The translations under genes were made by a program, and so were the position numbers. The notes beneath the pieces were generated by a model. The model was not told the DNA's origin and made no database searches. It worked only from the letters and a program-made list of their open reading frames with translations. Of a stretch of DNA of 64,000 nt, positions 27,800-38,309 are shown piece after piece (position 1 is the stretch's first letter; every line of letters begins with the position of its first letter). Origin of the DNA: Actinomycetes bacterium (GTDB lineage: Bacteria; Actinomycetota; Actinomycetes; Mycobacteriales; Mycobacteriaceae); NCBI GenBank assembly GCA_022601135.1, contig JAHZJB010000109.1, forward strand, positions 1 through 64,000, in the 5' to 3' direction.

Positions 27800-30700
27800 G
27801 TGAATATGACTGAAGCACAAGACGATTCGGTTTCCAGCCAGGCGTCCAACGGTGGTTCGGACATGACCGTGGCCGAGATGCGCGAGTGGCTGCGCAACTG
27901 GATTGGCGGCGCCACGGGGCAGTCACCCGACTCCGTCAGCGAGTCGACACCGATGGTGGAACTGGGTCTGTCGTCGCGCGATGCCGTGGCGATGGCCAGC
28001 GACATCGAAGACCTGACCGGTGTGACGTTGACCGCGACCGTGGCATTCCGTCACCCGACGATCGAGTCGCTGGCCACGGTCATCATCGAGGGCGAGCCCT
28101 TCGATGACGCGGCAGACACCTCCGATATCGACTGGTCACGCCACGCGGACGAGTTCGAAGAAGGCCGGCTCAATATTGCGATCGTGGGCCTGGCCACCCG
28201 GTTTCCGGGGGAGATGAACTCTCCCGAGGAGACGTGGGCGGCGCTACTCGACGGGCGTGATGCGATCACCGACCTGCCGGAGGGGCGATGGTCGGAGTTT
28301 CTGGACGAGCCACGCATTGCCGAGCGGGTCGCCAAGGCGCACACTCGCGGCGGCTACCTGTCCGACATCAAGGGCTTCGACGCCGAGTTCTTCGCACTGT
28401 CGAAGATGGAGGCGGACAATATCGATCCGCAACAGCGGATGGCACTGGAACTTACCTGGGAAGCCCTGGAGCACGCCAGGATTCCGGCCTCGAGCCTGCG
28501 CGGTGGAAATGTCGGCGTCTACATCGGCAGCTCGCTGAACGACTACAGCTTCCTGGCCATGTCGGACCCCTCGGTCGCCCACCCCTATGCGATCACCGGC
28601 ACCGCGAGCTCGATCATCGCCAACCGCGTTTCCTATTTCTACGACTTCCGCGGCCCGTCAATGGCCATCGACACCGCCTGTTCGTCGTCCCTGGTGGCCG
28701 TGCACGAAGGCGTGAAGGCACTGCGCGCGGGTGACGTCGACGTGGTGCTCGCCGGCGGCGTCAACGCGCTGATCACTCCGCTGGTCACCGTCGGCTTCGA
28801 CGAAGTCGGCGGCGTGCTGGCGCCCGACGGCCGGATCAAATCTTTCTCCCAGGACGCCGACGGCTACGCGCGTTCCGAAGGTGGCGGAATGCTGGCGCTC
28901 AAACGATTGGCCGATGCGCGCCGCGACGGCGATGAGATCATCGCCGTCATCGCCGGCAGCGCGGTCAACCACGATGGCCGGTCCAACGGCATGCTCGCAC
29001 CCAACCCGGACGCGCAAGAAGCGGTGCTGCGCAAGGCGTACAAGGACGCCGGAGTCGACCCGCGGAGCGTCGACTACATCGAGGCGCACGGCACCGGCAC
29101 GATCCTCGGTGACCCGATCGAGGCGGACGCGCTCGGCCGGGTCGTCGGCAGGGGCCGCGCCGCCGACAAGCCGGCACTGCTCGGTGCGGTGAAATCCAAT
29201 GTGGGGCACCTGGAATCCGCTGCGGGTGCGGCAAGCCTGGCCAAGATGGCGCTGGCGCTGCGCAACGACAAGATTCCACCGTCGATCAACTACACCGGTC
29301 CGAACCCCTACATCGACTTCGACAAGGAACACCTGAAGGTCGCCGACGCCGTCACCGATTGGCCGCGCTACAGCGGCAAGGCCATCGCCGGCGTGTCCGG
29401 ATTCGGCTTCGGCGGCGCCAATGCGCACCTGGTGCTGCGCGAGGTGCTGCCCGGCGATCTGGTCGAGCCGGCGTCCCAACCCGATGTCCCGGTGACCACG
29501 TCGGCCCCCGATGACGCCTCCGCGGTCTTCGTGGGTGGGGTGCGGATGGACGAGTACGGCGAGTTCGTGCACGACGATGACGACGGCGATGACGATGGCG
29601 ATGACGATGACGCGCTGGACCGGCCCGCTGCGCAGGCCGAGGAAGATCCCGAAGTACCCGGCCTGACCGAGGAAGCACTACGTCTGTTGGCCGTGGCCCG
29701 CGAGGAGCTCGCTTCGGGCGAGAAGGATCCAGCGCTGGTGCCGCTGGCCGTTTCGGGATTTCTGACCTCCCGCAAGAAAGCGGCAGCCGCTGAGCTGGCG
29801 GATTGGATCGACAGCCCCGAGGGGCGCGCGTCGACGCTCGAATCGATCGGGCGATCGCTGTCGCGTCGCAACCACGGGCGCTCTCGCGCGGTGGTGCTGG
29901 CCCACGATCACGACGAGGCGGTCAAAGGCCTGCGCGCGCTCGCGGACGGCAAGCCGAGCCCGAATGTGCTCAGCGCCGACGGACCGGTGACCAACGCCCC
30001 GGTCTGGGTCTTGGCCGGTTTCGGCGCCCAGCACCGAAAGATGGCCAAGGGTCTGTACCTGCACGATGGCACGTTCGAAGAGTGGATCAACAAGGTCGAC
30101 GCACTCGTCCAGGATGAGCTCGGCTACTCCGTCGTCGAGCTCATCCTCGATGACTCCCAGGATTACGGCATCGAGACCACGCAGGTCACCATCTTCGCGA
30201 TTCAGATCGCGCTGGGCGAACTACTCAAGGCGCACGGCGCCAGACCCGGTGCTTTGGTGGGTCAGTCGCTGGGGGAGGCGGCCGCAGCCTACTTCGCAGG
30301 CGGGCTGTCGCTGGCCGACGCGACCCGCACGATCTGCGCACGCTCACACCTGATGGGTGAGGGCGAGGCGATGCTCTTCGGCGAGTACATCAGGCTGATG
30401 GCGCTGGTGGAGTACTCCGCCGAAGAGATCGTCTCGGTGTTCCAGGACGGTGAGGCTTTCGATGGCCTGGAAGTGTGCGTGTACGCCGCACCCACCCAAA
30501 CGGTCATCGGAGGCCCGCCGGACCAGGTGGACGCAATCATCGCGCGGGCCGAGTCGGAGGGCAGATTCGCCCGGAAGTTTCAGACCAAGGGTGCCAGCCA
30601 TACCTCTCAGATGGACCCGCTACTGGGTGAGCTGGCCGCCGAACTGCAGGGCATCGAAGCGCACCCCCTCCAGGTTCCGTACTACTCGACCGTGCACGAA

Positions 30701-33238
30701 GGAAACCTGGTCCGCGCGGGCGTGGACCCGATCCACGATGTGGACTACTGGAAGAAGGGGTTGCGCCACTCGGTTTACTTCACCCACGGCATCCGCAACG
30801 CTGTCGACGACGGCCACACCACCTTCCTGGAGTTGGCGCCCAACCCCGTTGCCCTCATGCAGGTCGGCCTGACGACGGCGGCCGCTGGGCTGCACGATGC
30901 GCAGTTGATCGCGACGCTGGCGCGCAAGCAGGACGAAGTGGACTCGATGACCACCGCGATGGCTCAGCTGTTCGTCCACGGCCACGACCTTGACCTGCGC
31001 ACATTGTTCCCCCGCCGATCGCGGGGGCTGGCCGGCGCACTGGACTTCGCCGACATTCCGCCGACCCGATTCCGCCGCAAGCCGCACTGGCTTGACGTGC
31101 ATTTCACCGGTGACAGCTCGGCGATCATCCCCGGCAATCACGTCGAGACGCCCGACGGCAGACATGTCTTCGAATACCAGCCACGGGGGTCGGTGCGGAC
31201 CGAAGATCTGGCGGCGCTGGTGACGGCCGCCGCGGTCGCGGTAATCCCGGATGCCAGGCTGGTCGCCTCGGAGCAGCGTGCCGTTCCCGGCGACGGTGTG
31301 CGCCTGGTGACCACCCTTACCCGCCACCCCGGCGGTGCCGGTGTGCAGGTGCATGCGCGCACGGACAACGGGGCTGCGGCTTCTGGGTCAGCTTCTGCGC
31401 CTTCTGAGCCTGCCTTCACCCTCGTCTACGACGCGATCGTGGCCCGCGGCGATGCCGGGATCACGCTGCCCACGATCACCGCGGGCACCATTGCCGGAAC
31501 CGCCGAGAGTCCATCGGCGGCCGCGCCCGTCGCGGACGAGCCCGAGGATGACGCCGCAATCCTGCACGACAATCTCACCGCAGGCGCCGGTCTCGCCGCG
31601 GGCTTCGAGAAATGGAACCCGGACTCCGGTGAGACCATCGGCCAGCGGCTGGGCACCATCGTCGGCGCGGCGATGGGCTACGAACCCGAAGACCTGCCGT
31701 GGGAGGTGCCGCTGATCGAGCTTGGCCTCGACTCGCTCATGGCAGTACGGATCAAGAACCGCGTCGAGTACGACTTCGACCTGCCGCCCATTCAGCTGAC
31801 GGCAGTGCGCGACGCGAACCTGTACGCGGTCGAGAAGCTGATCGCCTACGCCGTCGAGAACCGTGGCGAAGTCGACGTACTCGCCGAACAGCAGAAAGGC
31901 AAGACCGCCGAGGAGATCGCGGCGGCTCAGGCCGAACTGATGGGCGGGGCCACCACCGTCGCCGAACTCGAGGCCAAGTTGGCCGAGGCCGGCCACCCGA
32001 TCGCCGCCGAGCCGGACTCGGACATCCCGCCGCCCCCGACCGACCCGTCCGGGCCGGCCCCCAACCCTGCCGGCCCAGAGGGCGCAGCGGCCCAGGCGGC
32101 TGCCCAAGTTCTCACCCAGGAGGCCGTCACGGAGGCGCTCGGCGCCGATGTTCCGCCGCGCGACGCAGCCGAGCGGGTCACGTTCGCCACGTGGGCGATC
32201 GTCACCGGCAAGTCGCCGGGCGGCATCTTCAACGAGTTGCCGTCGCTCGACGCCGGGCAGACCGAGAAGGTCGCCCAGCGTCTCTCCGAACGCGTCGAGG
32301 GCACGATCACCGTCGAGCAGGTCGGTGGGGCCCGCACCATCCAGGATCTGTCCAGCATCGTGCGTGACCTGATGGACGCCGGTGAGTTGGACGGGTTCGT
32401 CCGCACGATCCGCGCCAGGCCGGAGGGCTCCACCAGTGTCCCGGTGTTCGTCTTCCACCCGGCCGGTGGCTCGACCGTGGTCTACGAGCCGCTGATCAAG
32501 CGGCTGCCGGCCGACACCCCGGTGTACGGCATAGAGCGCGTCGAAGGCTCGATAGCGGAGCGGGCGGCGCAGTACGTGCCCAAGCTGATGGAAATCCAGG
32601 GCAAGGGCCCCTACCTCCTGGCTGGCTGGTCCCTGGGCGGCGCGCTGGCCTACGCCTGCGCGGTCGGGCTGGCCCGACACGGTGCCGACGTCAGGTTCGT
32701 CGGTCTCATCGACACCGTTCGGGCGGGGGAGGAGGTCCCGCAGACCAGGGAGGAAATCCGGGCTCGGTGGGATCGCTATGCCCTGTTCGCCCAGCGCACG
32801 TTCAACGTCGAGATCCCCGACATCCCCTATGAGCAGCTCGAGGAACTCGACGACGAAGGTCAGGTGCGTTTCGTCCTTGACGCGGTGCGGGACAGCGGTG
32901 TCGACATTCCCGGCGGAATCATCGAGCATCAGCGCACGTCCTATCTGGACAACCGGGCGCTCGACACCGCGGTGCCCGAGCCATACGACGGCCACGTCAC
33001 GCTCTACATGGCCGACCGGTACCACGACGATGCCATCATGTTCGAGCCGCGCTACGCCACCCGCCAGCCTGATGGCGGCTGGGGTGAATTCGTCGCCGAC
33101 CTCGAAGTGGTACCCATCGGGGGCGAACACATCCAGGCGATCGACGAGCCGTACATTGCAAAGGTCGGTGCCCACATGAGCGAGGCGATCAGTCGGATTC
33201 AATTCGGCCAGGAGAGCCAGGAGAACACAGATAAGTGA
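27800..33238 (+). CDS. pks13: Polyketide synthase Pks13
   Basis: Condenses the activated meromycolate with the carboxylated alpha-chain to give the mycolic beta-ketoester. Domains in order: N-terminal carrier (about residues 25-100, serine in ELGLSSRDA near 58-59), ketosynthase (about 120-550, Cys294 in DTACSSS), acyltransferase (about 720-1030, Ser823 in GQSLGEA), C-terminal carrier (Ser1312 in [10 protein letters not shown]) and thioesterase (about 1530-1800, Ser1611 in [11 protein letters not shown]). The GTG at 27800 is used; an ATG two codons later is equally likely. A highly acidic insert lies between ketosynthase and acyltransferase near residue 592-608. The stop overlaps accD4 by 4 bases. 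Confidence 0.97.
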   Translation: MNMTEAQDDSVSSQASNGGSDMTVAEMREWLRNWIGGATGQSPDSVSESTPMVELGLSSRDAVAMASDIEDLTGVTLTATVAFRHPTIESLATVIIEGEPFDDAADTSDIDWSRHADEFEEGRLNIAIVGLATRFPGEMNSPEETWAALLDGRDAITDLPEGRWSEFLDEPRIAERVAKAHTRGGYLSDIKGFDAEFFALSKMEADNIDPQQRMALELTWEALEHARIPASSLRGGNVGVYIGSSLNDYSFLAMSDPSVAHPYAITGTASSIIANRVSYFYDFRGPSMAIDTACSSSLVAVHEGVKALRAGDVDVVLAGGVNALITPLVTVGFDEVGGVLAPDGRIKSFSQDADGYARSEGGGMLALKRLADARRDGDEIIAVIAGSAVNHDGRSNGMLAPNPDAQEAVLRKAYKDAGVDPRSVDYIEAHGTGTILGDPIEADALGRVVGRGRAADKPALLGAVKSNVGHLESAAGAASLAKMALALRNDKIPPSINYTGPNPYIDFDKEHLKVADAVTDWPRYSGKAIAGVSGFGFGGANAHLVLREVLPGDLVEPASQPDVPVTTSAPDDASAVFVGGVRMDEYGEFVHDDDDGDDDGDDDDALDRPAAQAEEDPEVPGLTEEALRLLAVAREELASGEKDPALVPLAVSGFLTSRKKAAAAELADWIDSPEGRASTLESIGRSLSRRNHGRSRAVVLAHDHDEAVKGLRALADGKPSPNVLSADGPVTNAPVWVLAGFGAQHRKMAKGLYLHDGTFEEWINKVDALVQDELGYSVVELILDDSQDYGIETTQVTIFAIQIALGELLKAHGARPGALVGQSLGEAAAAYFAGGLSLADATRTICARSHLMGEGEAMLFGEYIRLMALVEYSAEEIVSVFQDGEAFDGLEVCVYAAPTQTVIGGPPDQVDAIIARAESEGRFARKFQTKGASHTSQMDPLLGELAAELQGIEAHPLQVPYYSTVHEGNLVRAGVDPIHDVDYWKKGLRHSVYFTHGIRNAVDDGHTTFLELAPNPVALMQVGLTTAAAGLHDAQLIATLARKQDEVDSMTTAMAQLFVHGHDLDLRTLFPRRSRGLAGALDFADIPPTRFRRKPHWLDVHFTGDSSAIIPGNHVETPDGRHVFEYQPRGSVRTEDLAALVTAAAVAVIPDARLVASEQRAVPGDGVRLVTTLTRHPGGAGVQVHARTDNGAAASGSASAPSEPAFTLVYDAIVARGDAGITLPTITAGTIAGTAESPSAAAPVADEPEDDAAILHDNLTAGAGLAAGFEKWNPDSGETIGQRLGTIVGAAMGYEPEDLPWEVPLIELGLDSLMAVRIKNRVEYDFDLPPIQLTAVRDANLYAVEKLIAYAVENRGEVDVLAEQQKGKTAEEIAAAQAELMGGATTVAELEAKLAEAGHPIAAEPDSDIPPPPTDPSGPAPNPAGPEGAAAQAAAQVLTQEAVTEALGADVPPRDAAERVTFATWAIVTGKSPGGIFNELPSLDAGQTEKVAQRLSERVEGTITVEQVGGARTIQDLSSIVRDLMDAGELDGFVRTIRARPEGSTSVPVFVFHPAGGSTVVYEPLIKRLPADTPVYGIERVEGSIAERAAQYVPKLMEIQGKGPYLLAGWSLGGALAYACAVGLARHGADVRFVGLIDTVRAGEEVPQTREEIRARWDRYALFAQRTFNVEIPDIPYEQLEELDDEGQVRFVLDAVRDSGVDIPGGIIEHQRTSYLDNRALDTAVPEPYDGHVTLYMADRYHDDAIMFEPRYATRQPDGGWGEFVADLEVVPIGGEHIQAIDEPYIAKVGAHMSEAISRIQFGQESQENTDK
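29573..29618 (+). repeat. GAC/GAT-rich acidic repeat in pks13
   Basis: A run of GAC and GAT codons with GGC spacers encodes [16 protein letters not shown] between the ketosynthase and acyltransferase domains. The remembered M. tuberculosis Pks13 has a Glu/Pro-rich linker here instead. The repeat lengthens an interdomain linker and is likely unstructured. Confidence 0.75.
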
Positions 33239-34806
33239 CAGCAGAACCTCTCCCACACGCGCCGGTGACGACCGCCGGGAAACTCGCCGAGCTACGCGAA
33301 AAGCTGGAGCTCGCCAAGGAACCGGGCGGCGAAAAAGCCGTCGCCAAGCGGGACAAGAAGGGCATCCCGAGCGCGCGGGCACGCATCCATTCGCTGTTGG
33401 ACCAGGGTAGTTTCCTGGAGATCGGGGCCCTGGCCAAGACGCCGGGCGACCCCAATGCGCTCTTCGGGGATGGCGTCGTCACCGGCCACGGCACCATCAA
33501 CGGCAGACCGGTCGGCGTGTTCAGCCACGACCAGACGGTATTTCAGGGCTCGGTCGGGGAGATGTTCGGCCGCAAGGTCGCCCGCCTGATGGAATGGGTG
33601 GCGATGGTCGGCTGTCCGATCATCGGCATCAACGACTCGGGGGGCGCCCGCATCCAAGACGCGGCGACGTCGCTGGCCTGGTACGCCGAGCTCGGCCGTC
33701 GCCATGAGTTGCTGCGCGGACTGGTTCCCGAGGTGTCGCTGATCTTTGGAAAATGTGCAGGCGGCGCCGTGTACTCCCCAATCCAGACCGACCTGGTGGT
33801 GGCGGTGCGCGACCAGGGCTACATGTTCGTCACCGGCCCCGACGTCATCAAGGACGTCACCGGTGAGGACGTCACTCTCGACGAACTGGGTGGCGCCGAG
33901 GCGCAGGCCCGGTACGGCAACATTCATCAGGTCGTCGAGTCCGAGGCGGCGGCATTCGAGTATGTGCGGAACTATCTGAGCTTCCTGCCCGCGAACACCT
34001 TCGATGACGCGCCGGTCGTCAATCCCGGCTTGGAGCCCGAGATCACACCGCACGACCTGGAGCTTGACTCGATCGTGCCGGATGCGGACAACACCGCCTA
34101 CGACATGGACGAGATCCTGCTGCGAATCTTCGACGACGGTGACGTATTCCCAGTCGGAGAGCAATCCGGCCCGGCGATGATCACCGCGTTCGCCCGTGTC
34201 GACGGTCGCCCGGTCGGGGTGATCGCCAACCAGCCGATGTACATGTCCGGGGCGATCGACAACGAGGCGTCCGACAAGGCCGCCAGATTCGTCCGGTTTT
34301 GCGACTCGTTCAACACCCCGCTGGTGTTCGTGGTGGACACCCCCGGGTTCATGCCGGGCGTGGAGCAGGAAAAGGGCGGCATCATCAAGCGGGGTGGCCG
34401 GTTCCTCAACGCTGTGGTGGAGGCCGATGTCCCGAAGGTGACCATCACGATCCGCAAGTCCTACGGCGGCGCCTATGCCGTGATGGGTTCCAAGCAGCTG
34501 ACCGCCGACTTGAATTTCGCGTGGCCGACCGCGCGCATTGCTGTGATCGGCGCCGAGGGTGCCGCGCAGCTGCTGGTCAAGCGCTTCCCGGACCCGACCG
34601 CGCCCGAGGTACAAAAGATCAAGGCCGACTTCATCGAGGGCTACAACACCAACATGGCGGTGCCGTGGGTGGCGGCCGAGCGCGGCTTCATCGACGGCGT
34701 CATCGAGCCGCACCAAACCCGTTTGCTGCTGCGCAAGTCCATGCACCTGCTGCGGGACAAGCAGATCAACCGGGTGCAGCGCAAGCACGGCCTGACCCCC
34801 ATCTAG
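33235..34806 (+). CDS. accD4: Long-chain acyl-CoA carboxylase beta subunit AccD4
   Basis: Carboxyltransferase subunit that, with an AccA3 biotin subunit encoded elsewhere, carboxylates the C24-C26 acyl-CoA used by Pks13 as extender. The 523 residues carry the two carboxyltransferase half-domains. The N-half has [17 protein letters not shown] and [12 protein letters not shown]; the C-half has [22 protein letters not shown] and [14 protein letters not shown], which form the oxyanion pockets. It starts at a GTG overlapping pks13 by 4 bases, making fadD32-pks13-accD4 a single unit. Confidence 0.96.
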   Translation: MTAEPLPHAPVTTAGKLAELREKLELAKEPGGEKAVAKRDKKGIPSARARIHSLLDQGSFLEIGALAKTPGDPNALFGDGVVTGHGTINGRPVGVFSHDQTVFQGSVGEMFGRKVARLMEWVAMVGCPIIGINDSGGARIQDAATSLAWYAELGRRHELLRGLVPEVSLIFGKCAGGAVYSPIQTDLVVAVRDQGYMFVTGPDVIKDVTGEDVTLDELGGAEAQARYGNIHQVVESEAAAFEYVRNYLSFLPANTFDDAPVVNPGLEPEITPHDLELDSIVPDADNTAYDMDEILLRIFDDGDVFPVGEQSGPAMITAFARVDGRPVGVIANQPMYMSGAIDNEASDKAARFVRFCDSFNTPLVFVVDTPGFMPGVEQEKGGIIKRGGRFLNAVVEADVPKVTITIRKSYGGAYAVMGSKQLTADLNFAWPTARIAVIGAEGAAQLLVKRFPDPTAPEVQKIKADFIEGYNTNMAVPWVAAERGFIDGVIEPHQTRLLLRKSMHLLRDKQINRVQRKHGLTPI

Positions 34807-34809
34807 ACC

Positions 34810-35718
34810 GTGCGGTTGGATGAAGCTGTGTCGACACACGTACCGGGGCTCGGTGCTCCGCTGGGAGATCCGCGACTGAGCCTTCGCGACCTCTACGTTT
34901 TCCAGTCCCCCGCCGATCCCGGCCGGACCGCAGTGATCCTGACCGTCGACCCCGACGCGGGTGCGCTGCATCCGGACGCCGTCTATCGGCTCGGAATCGA
35001 TTACACCGGTGACTATCGAAATGACATCGCGTTCAGTTTCGTCTACTCACCTCCCCTCGACGGGGCGCAGACCGTCGATGTTTACCTGGCGGTCGGCGCG
35101 CAGGCCTCGACCGTTGCGGCTGTTGGTTCCCTGATCTTCGGCGGTGTGGCGGTGTCGTTGGGCGCGGAGCCGACCGTGGTGGAGTCGGGGGGGTTCACCT
35201 TCGCCGCCGGCGTCCGCAGCGACCCGTCACACGCGGACGCCGACGTCATGGCGATGATAATCGAGCTACCCAACGGCTACCTCAGTGCCAGCCCCGACGT
35301 CCGAATCTGGGGACGTTGCAGCCTGTTGAGCGATGGTGAGTGGGTCCACGTAGACCGGGTCGGCCATCCGTCACTGGGCAGCGACATCGCCACCGGGGAC
35401 GCCCTGACGGAGTACCGGGCGGGCGAGCCGAACCGCGACCGGGAACGCTGGATGGGGCCACTGATCGAGGTGATGGCCCGCGCCGGCGGGTACAGCCGTG
35501 AAGCGGCGATCGCCGCGATCGAGGCCGAGAGCACACTTCCCGACGTGCTGACCTACAACCCGTCACGGGCCGCTGAATATCCGAACGGCCGCACCCTGTC
35601 CGACGACGTGGTCGGCCACCGCCGCGCGTTCCTGACCGGACGGCAGAAAGAGCCCTCCGGCTCCAACCCGCCCCCCGGCGTCCATCCCGAGTTCCCCTAT
35701 CTGGCCCCACCGGGGTGA
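34810..35718 (+). CDS. DUF4331-domain protein
   Basis: A 302-residue protein whose N-terminal half fits the DUF4331 pattern: LRDLYVFQSPADPGRTAVILTVDPDAG, ALHPDAVYRLGIDYTGD and DIAFSFVYS. No signal peptide is seen. It begins 3 bases after the accD4 stop at a GTG; a second GTG at 34828 is an alternative. In M. tuberculosis accD4 is not followed by such a gene, so this starts an accessory insert. Function of the family is unknown; the tight spacing suggests co-transcription with the mycolate genes. Confidence 0.75.
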   Translation: MRLDEAVSTHVPGLGAPLGDPRLSLRDLYVFQSPADPGRTAVILTVDPDAGALHPDAVYRLGIDYTGDYRNDIAFSFVYSPPLDGAQTVDVYLAVGAQASTVAAVGSLIFGGVAVSLGAEPTVVESGGFTFAAGVRSDPSHADADVMAMIIELPNGYLSASPDVRIWGRCSLLSDGEWVHVDRVGHPSLGSDIATGDALTEYRAGEPNRDRERWMGPLIEVMARAGGYSREAAIAAIEAESTLPDVLTYNPSRAAEYPNGRTLSDDVVGHRRAFLTGRQKEPSGSNPPPGVHPEFPYLAPPG

Positions 35719-35768
35719 AGATGCTCCGGTAGCCCGGTGATCGAACGGCGGCCCCCGGCGTTTTCGAA

Positions 35769-35780
35769 TAGCCTTATCCC
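35769..35780 (+). promoter_or_regulatory. Candidate -10 element for a leaderless PAS-GGDEF transcript
   Basis: TAGCCT at 35769-35774 fits TANNNT and is followed after six bases by the GTG start at 35781, consistent with a leaderless message. The -35 region is not convincing. Confidence 0.35.
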
Positions 35781-36767
35781 GTGGAGCAGGGTTGCCAGGC
35801 GAACGACAGTCTTCCCAGTGCGGAAGGCGATCACTACCTGCGGCGTGAGTTGTATCAAAGAATCAAAGACGGCCCAGAGATCTTCGAGTTCATTCAGTCG
35901 GGGTCCCTCGATGGGATTTGGTACTGGGACCTCGACGACCAGGAGCAGGAGTGGCTCAGCCCCCGGTTCAAAGCACTATTCGGCTACCGCGACGACGAGG
36001 TGCCCAACACCTCGGACTGGTGGAAAGAGCACATATTCGAAGAAGATCTTCCCGCAGTACTGGAAAACTTCGGCAAGCACTTGGAAGATCCCGACCACCC
36101 CTACGACCAAGTTGTGCGATACCGGCACCGAGACGGCTCGACGGTGTGGGTGCGCTGCCGCGGCTTGGCGATACGAGACGAGCAGGGCCGTCCGATCCGG
36201 TTGCTCGGCGCCCACCAAGACATCACTGAACTCATGGAGACGAAGCAAGCCCTGGCGGTCAGGAACGCGGAACTGGAGGCCACCGTTATCCGCGACAGTC
36301 TCACCGGTCTGCTCAATCGGCAGGGCATCCTGGAACGCCTTGACGAGGCGGTGCATCGGGCGCGTCGCGGCCGCGACCTCGCAGTGCTGTTCATCGATCT
36401 GACCAATTTCAAAGAAGTCAACGACACATACGGGCATCTGATCGGCGACAGCGTCCTTTGTGCTGCCGCGGGCCGACTCGATGACACCATCCGGGGTTCC
36501 GACCACGTGGGCCGCCTCGGCGGCGATGAGTTTCTGGTGGTGCTCGACGGAGTCCCGTCGGCAACCCAGGCGCACCAAGTTGCCGAAAGGTGTCTGGCGG
36601 CATTGATGGCCCCGCTCCGGCTCCCAGGGATTCAAGCCGAGGAGATTCGGTGTTGCATCGGGATCGCCACATTCCGACCCGCGGATACCGCAGAAACGTT
36701 GATGAAGGAAGCCGATGCCGCGATGTACCGGGCCAAACACTCGGAGTCGTTCATCCACGAAAGCTGA
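35781..36767 (+). CDS. PAS-GGDEF diguanylate cyclase
   Basis: A 328-residue soluble signalling protein. A PAS/PAC sensor occupies about residues 25-155 (GIWYWDLDDQEQEWLSPRFK, VRCRGLAIRDEQGRPIRLLGAHQDITE), joined by a short helix to a GGDEF domain. The active motif GGDEF is intact at 247-251 and the inhibitory RxxD site RGSD lies five residues before it at 238-241, so cyclic-di-GMP synthesis with product inhibition is expected. No EAL domain follows. The signal sensed by the PAS is not identifiable. It sits in the insert between accD4 and embB. Confidence 0.9.
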   Translation: MEQGCQANDSLPSAEGDHYLRRELYQRIKDGPEIFEFIQSGSLDGIWYWDLDDQEQEWLSPRFKALFGYRDDEVPNTSDWWKEHIFEEDLPAVLENFGKHLEDPDHPYDQVVRYRHRDGSTVWVRCRGLAIRDEQGRPIRLLGAHQDITELMETKQALAVRNAELEATVIRDSLTGLLNRQGILERLDEAVHRARRGRDLAVLFIDLTNFKEVNDTYGHLIGDSVLCAAAGRLDDTIRGSDHVGRLGGDEFLVVLDGVPSATQAHQVAERCLAALMAPLRLPGIQAEEIRCCIGIATFRPADTAETLMKEADAAMYRAKHSESFIHES

Positions 36768-36854
36768 TTCCGATTCGGCGGCAACCGGATTGACGGATGG
36801 AGGACACCGCGGCCTTGGGTTGAGTGCGGTTCTCATCCCAGGATGCTGAGCGGG

Positions 36855-38276
36855 TTACGAACGATCCGAGCGGGCCAGCGGCGGGCGGCGCCGATGGAAT
36901 GTCGTGACCTGCTGAAATGCGTGGCCGGATTGGATCAGGAACCGTTCGCTGAATTCCCGGCCGATGAACTGGACCCCGAGCGGCGTTCCCCGTGTCGTGA
37001 ATCCTGCGGGCAGACACATGGCGGGATGGCCGCTGACATTGAACGGCGCGGTCGGCGTTGCCAGCGTTGCGTTCAGCCGTGTGTCCTGTCCTAGCCTCCG
37101 CATGGTGTCCAGGGTCGGCGACGCCAGACCGGCGCTGGGCATCAGCAGGATGTCGACGCACTGAAATACCCGGCGCAGGGCCTCGGCGAAATCCTGCCGC
37201 TGCTCGATCAGCGCCCGGCGTTCCGCGGTGGTCAGTTTCCGACCGGCAGCGATGAGGGCACCGAGCACCGGCCCGTATTCGTGTGCGCGGGCCGGATAGG
37301 TCCGGGCATGAGCTCTGGCGGTTTCGGCGGCACGCAATTTTCCGAAGGCGTCCATGATCGGATCGAGTGCCGGTACAGCGACGTCGGTCACGGACCATCC
37401 GAGTTTCGTCAGGGTGCCGATGACGTCGACCATCATGGAGTTGGTGTCCTCGTCAAACGTCGCCAGCAGTGACGGGTCGACCCCAACGCGGGGCTTCTGG
37501 GCCAAAGTCAGTTCGGCGCAGTAGTCTTCGGCCTGATCCCCGACGGCGCTGCTGGGGTCGTTGGGATCGGGTCCGGCGATGGCGGTGAGCAAAGCTGCGG
37601 CATCTCGAGCGCTGCGGGCGAGGGGCCCCACGTGATCGAAGCTGGCGGCCAGTTCGACGATGCCGTAACGGCTCACGCGTCCCCATGTCGGCTTGATCCC
37701 GGTGAGCCCACACATGCTTGCCGGGAATCTGATGGATCCTCCGGTGTCGGAGCCGATCGAACCGAAACACAACCCGGCGGCGGTGGCTACACCGCAACCG
37801 CTGGATGACACACCGGCCCATGTCTGCGAATCCCAGGGATTGATCGGCGCGGTGACACTGGGGTGGTAGGCGAGGTAGGCGCCCTCGGTCATCGTCAACT
37901 TGCCGGTGATCACGGCGCCGGCGGCCCGCAGTCTGGCCACGACGGTGGCGTCGTATTCCGGCCGGAAACCCGCAAGAATGGTGGTTCCCGCCGCGGTGGG
38001 GGCATCGACGGTGTAGCAGAGATCCTTCACACCGATGGGGACTCCGTGCAGGACGCTTCGGTAGTGGCCTGCGGCGATCTCGGCGTCGGCGGCACGCGCC
38101 GCGGCGAGTGCGGATTCCCGCATCACCCAGGCGTAGCTCTTCAGTTCAGGATCGAGGGCCGCTATTCGCTCGAGGGTTGACTGGGTGACCCCTTCGGAGG
38201 TGAGCTGCCTGGTGCGAATCAGTTCGCCGAGTTCGGTGAGCTCAAGTTTCCAGATCTCGTCCTGGGTTCGTGACAT
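36855..38276 (-). CDS. Amidase-signature family hydrolase
   Basis: A 473-residue enzyme with the amidase signature catalytic triad: Lys84 in GVPIGVKDLCY, the cis-serine near 158-159 in GVSSSGCGVA, and the nucleophile Ser181 in GSDTGGSIRFP. The remaining fold blocks are complete, ending in FIGREFSERFLIQSGHAFQ. Members hydrolyse amides or act as amidotransferase subunits; without GatB/C partners nearby a free amidase is more likely. It is downstream of, and co-directional with, the enoyl-CoA hydratase-like gene, 33 bases away. Substrate unknown. Confidence 0.88.
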   Translation of the reverse strand: MSRTQDEIWKLELTELGELIRTRQLTSEGVTQSTLERIAALDPELKSYAWVMRESALAAARAADAEIAAGHYRSVLHGVPIGVKDLCYTVDAPTAAGTTILAGFRPEYDATVVARLRAAGAVITGKLTMTEGAYLAYHPSVTAPINPWDSQTWAGVSSSGCGVATAAGLCFGSIGSDTGGSIRFPASMCGLTGIKPTWGRVSRYGIVELAASFDHVGPLARSARDAAALLTAIAGPDPNDPSSAVGDQAEDYCAELTLAQKPRVGVDPSLLATFDEDTNSMMVDVIGTLTKLGWSVTDVAVPALDPIMDAFGKLRAAETARAHARTYPARAHEYGPVLGALIAAGRKLTTAERRALIEQRQDFAEALRRVFQCVDILLMPSAGLASPTLDTMRRLGQDTRLNATLATPTAPFNVSGHPAMCLPAGFTTRGTPLGVQFIGREFSERFLIQSGHAFQQVTTFHRRRPPLARSDRS

Positions 38277-38309
38277 GCCATTTCCTGCCAGCGATTCGAC
38301 CGCACCAGC

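Noticed and set aside
29352..31715. Several long open frames on the minus strand and in other frames under pks13
   Set aside because: They are shadow frames from high-GC coding of pks13, without recognisable domains or ribosome sites.
31388..33382. 664-residue minus-strand frame under the end of pks13
   Set aside because: Shadow of pks13/accD4; composition lacks any domain.
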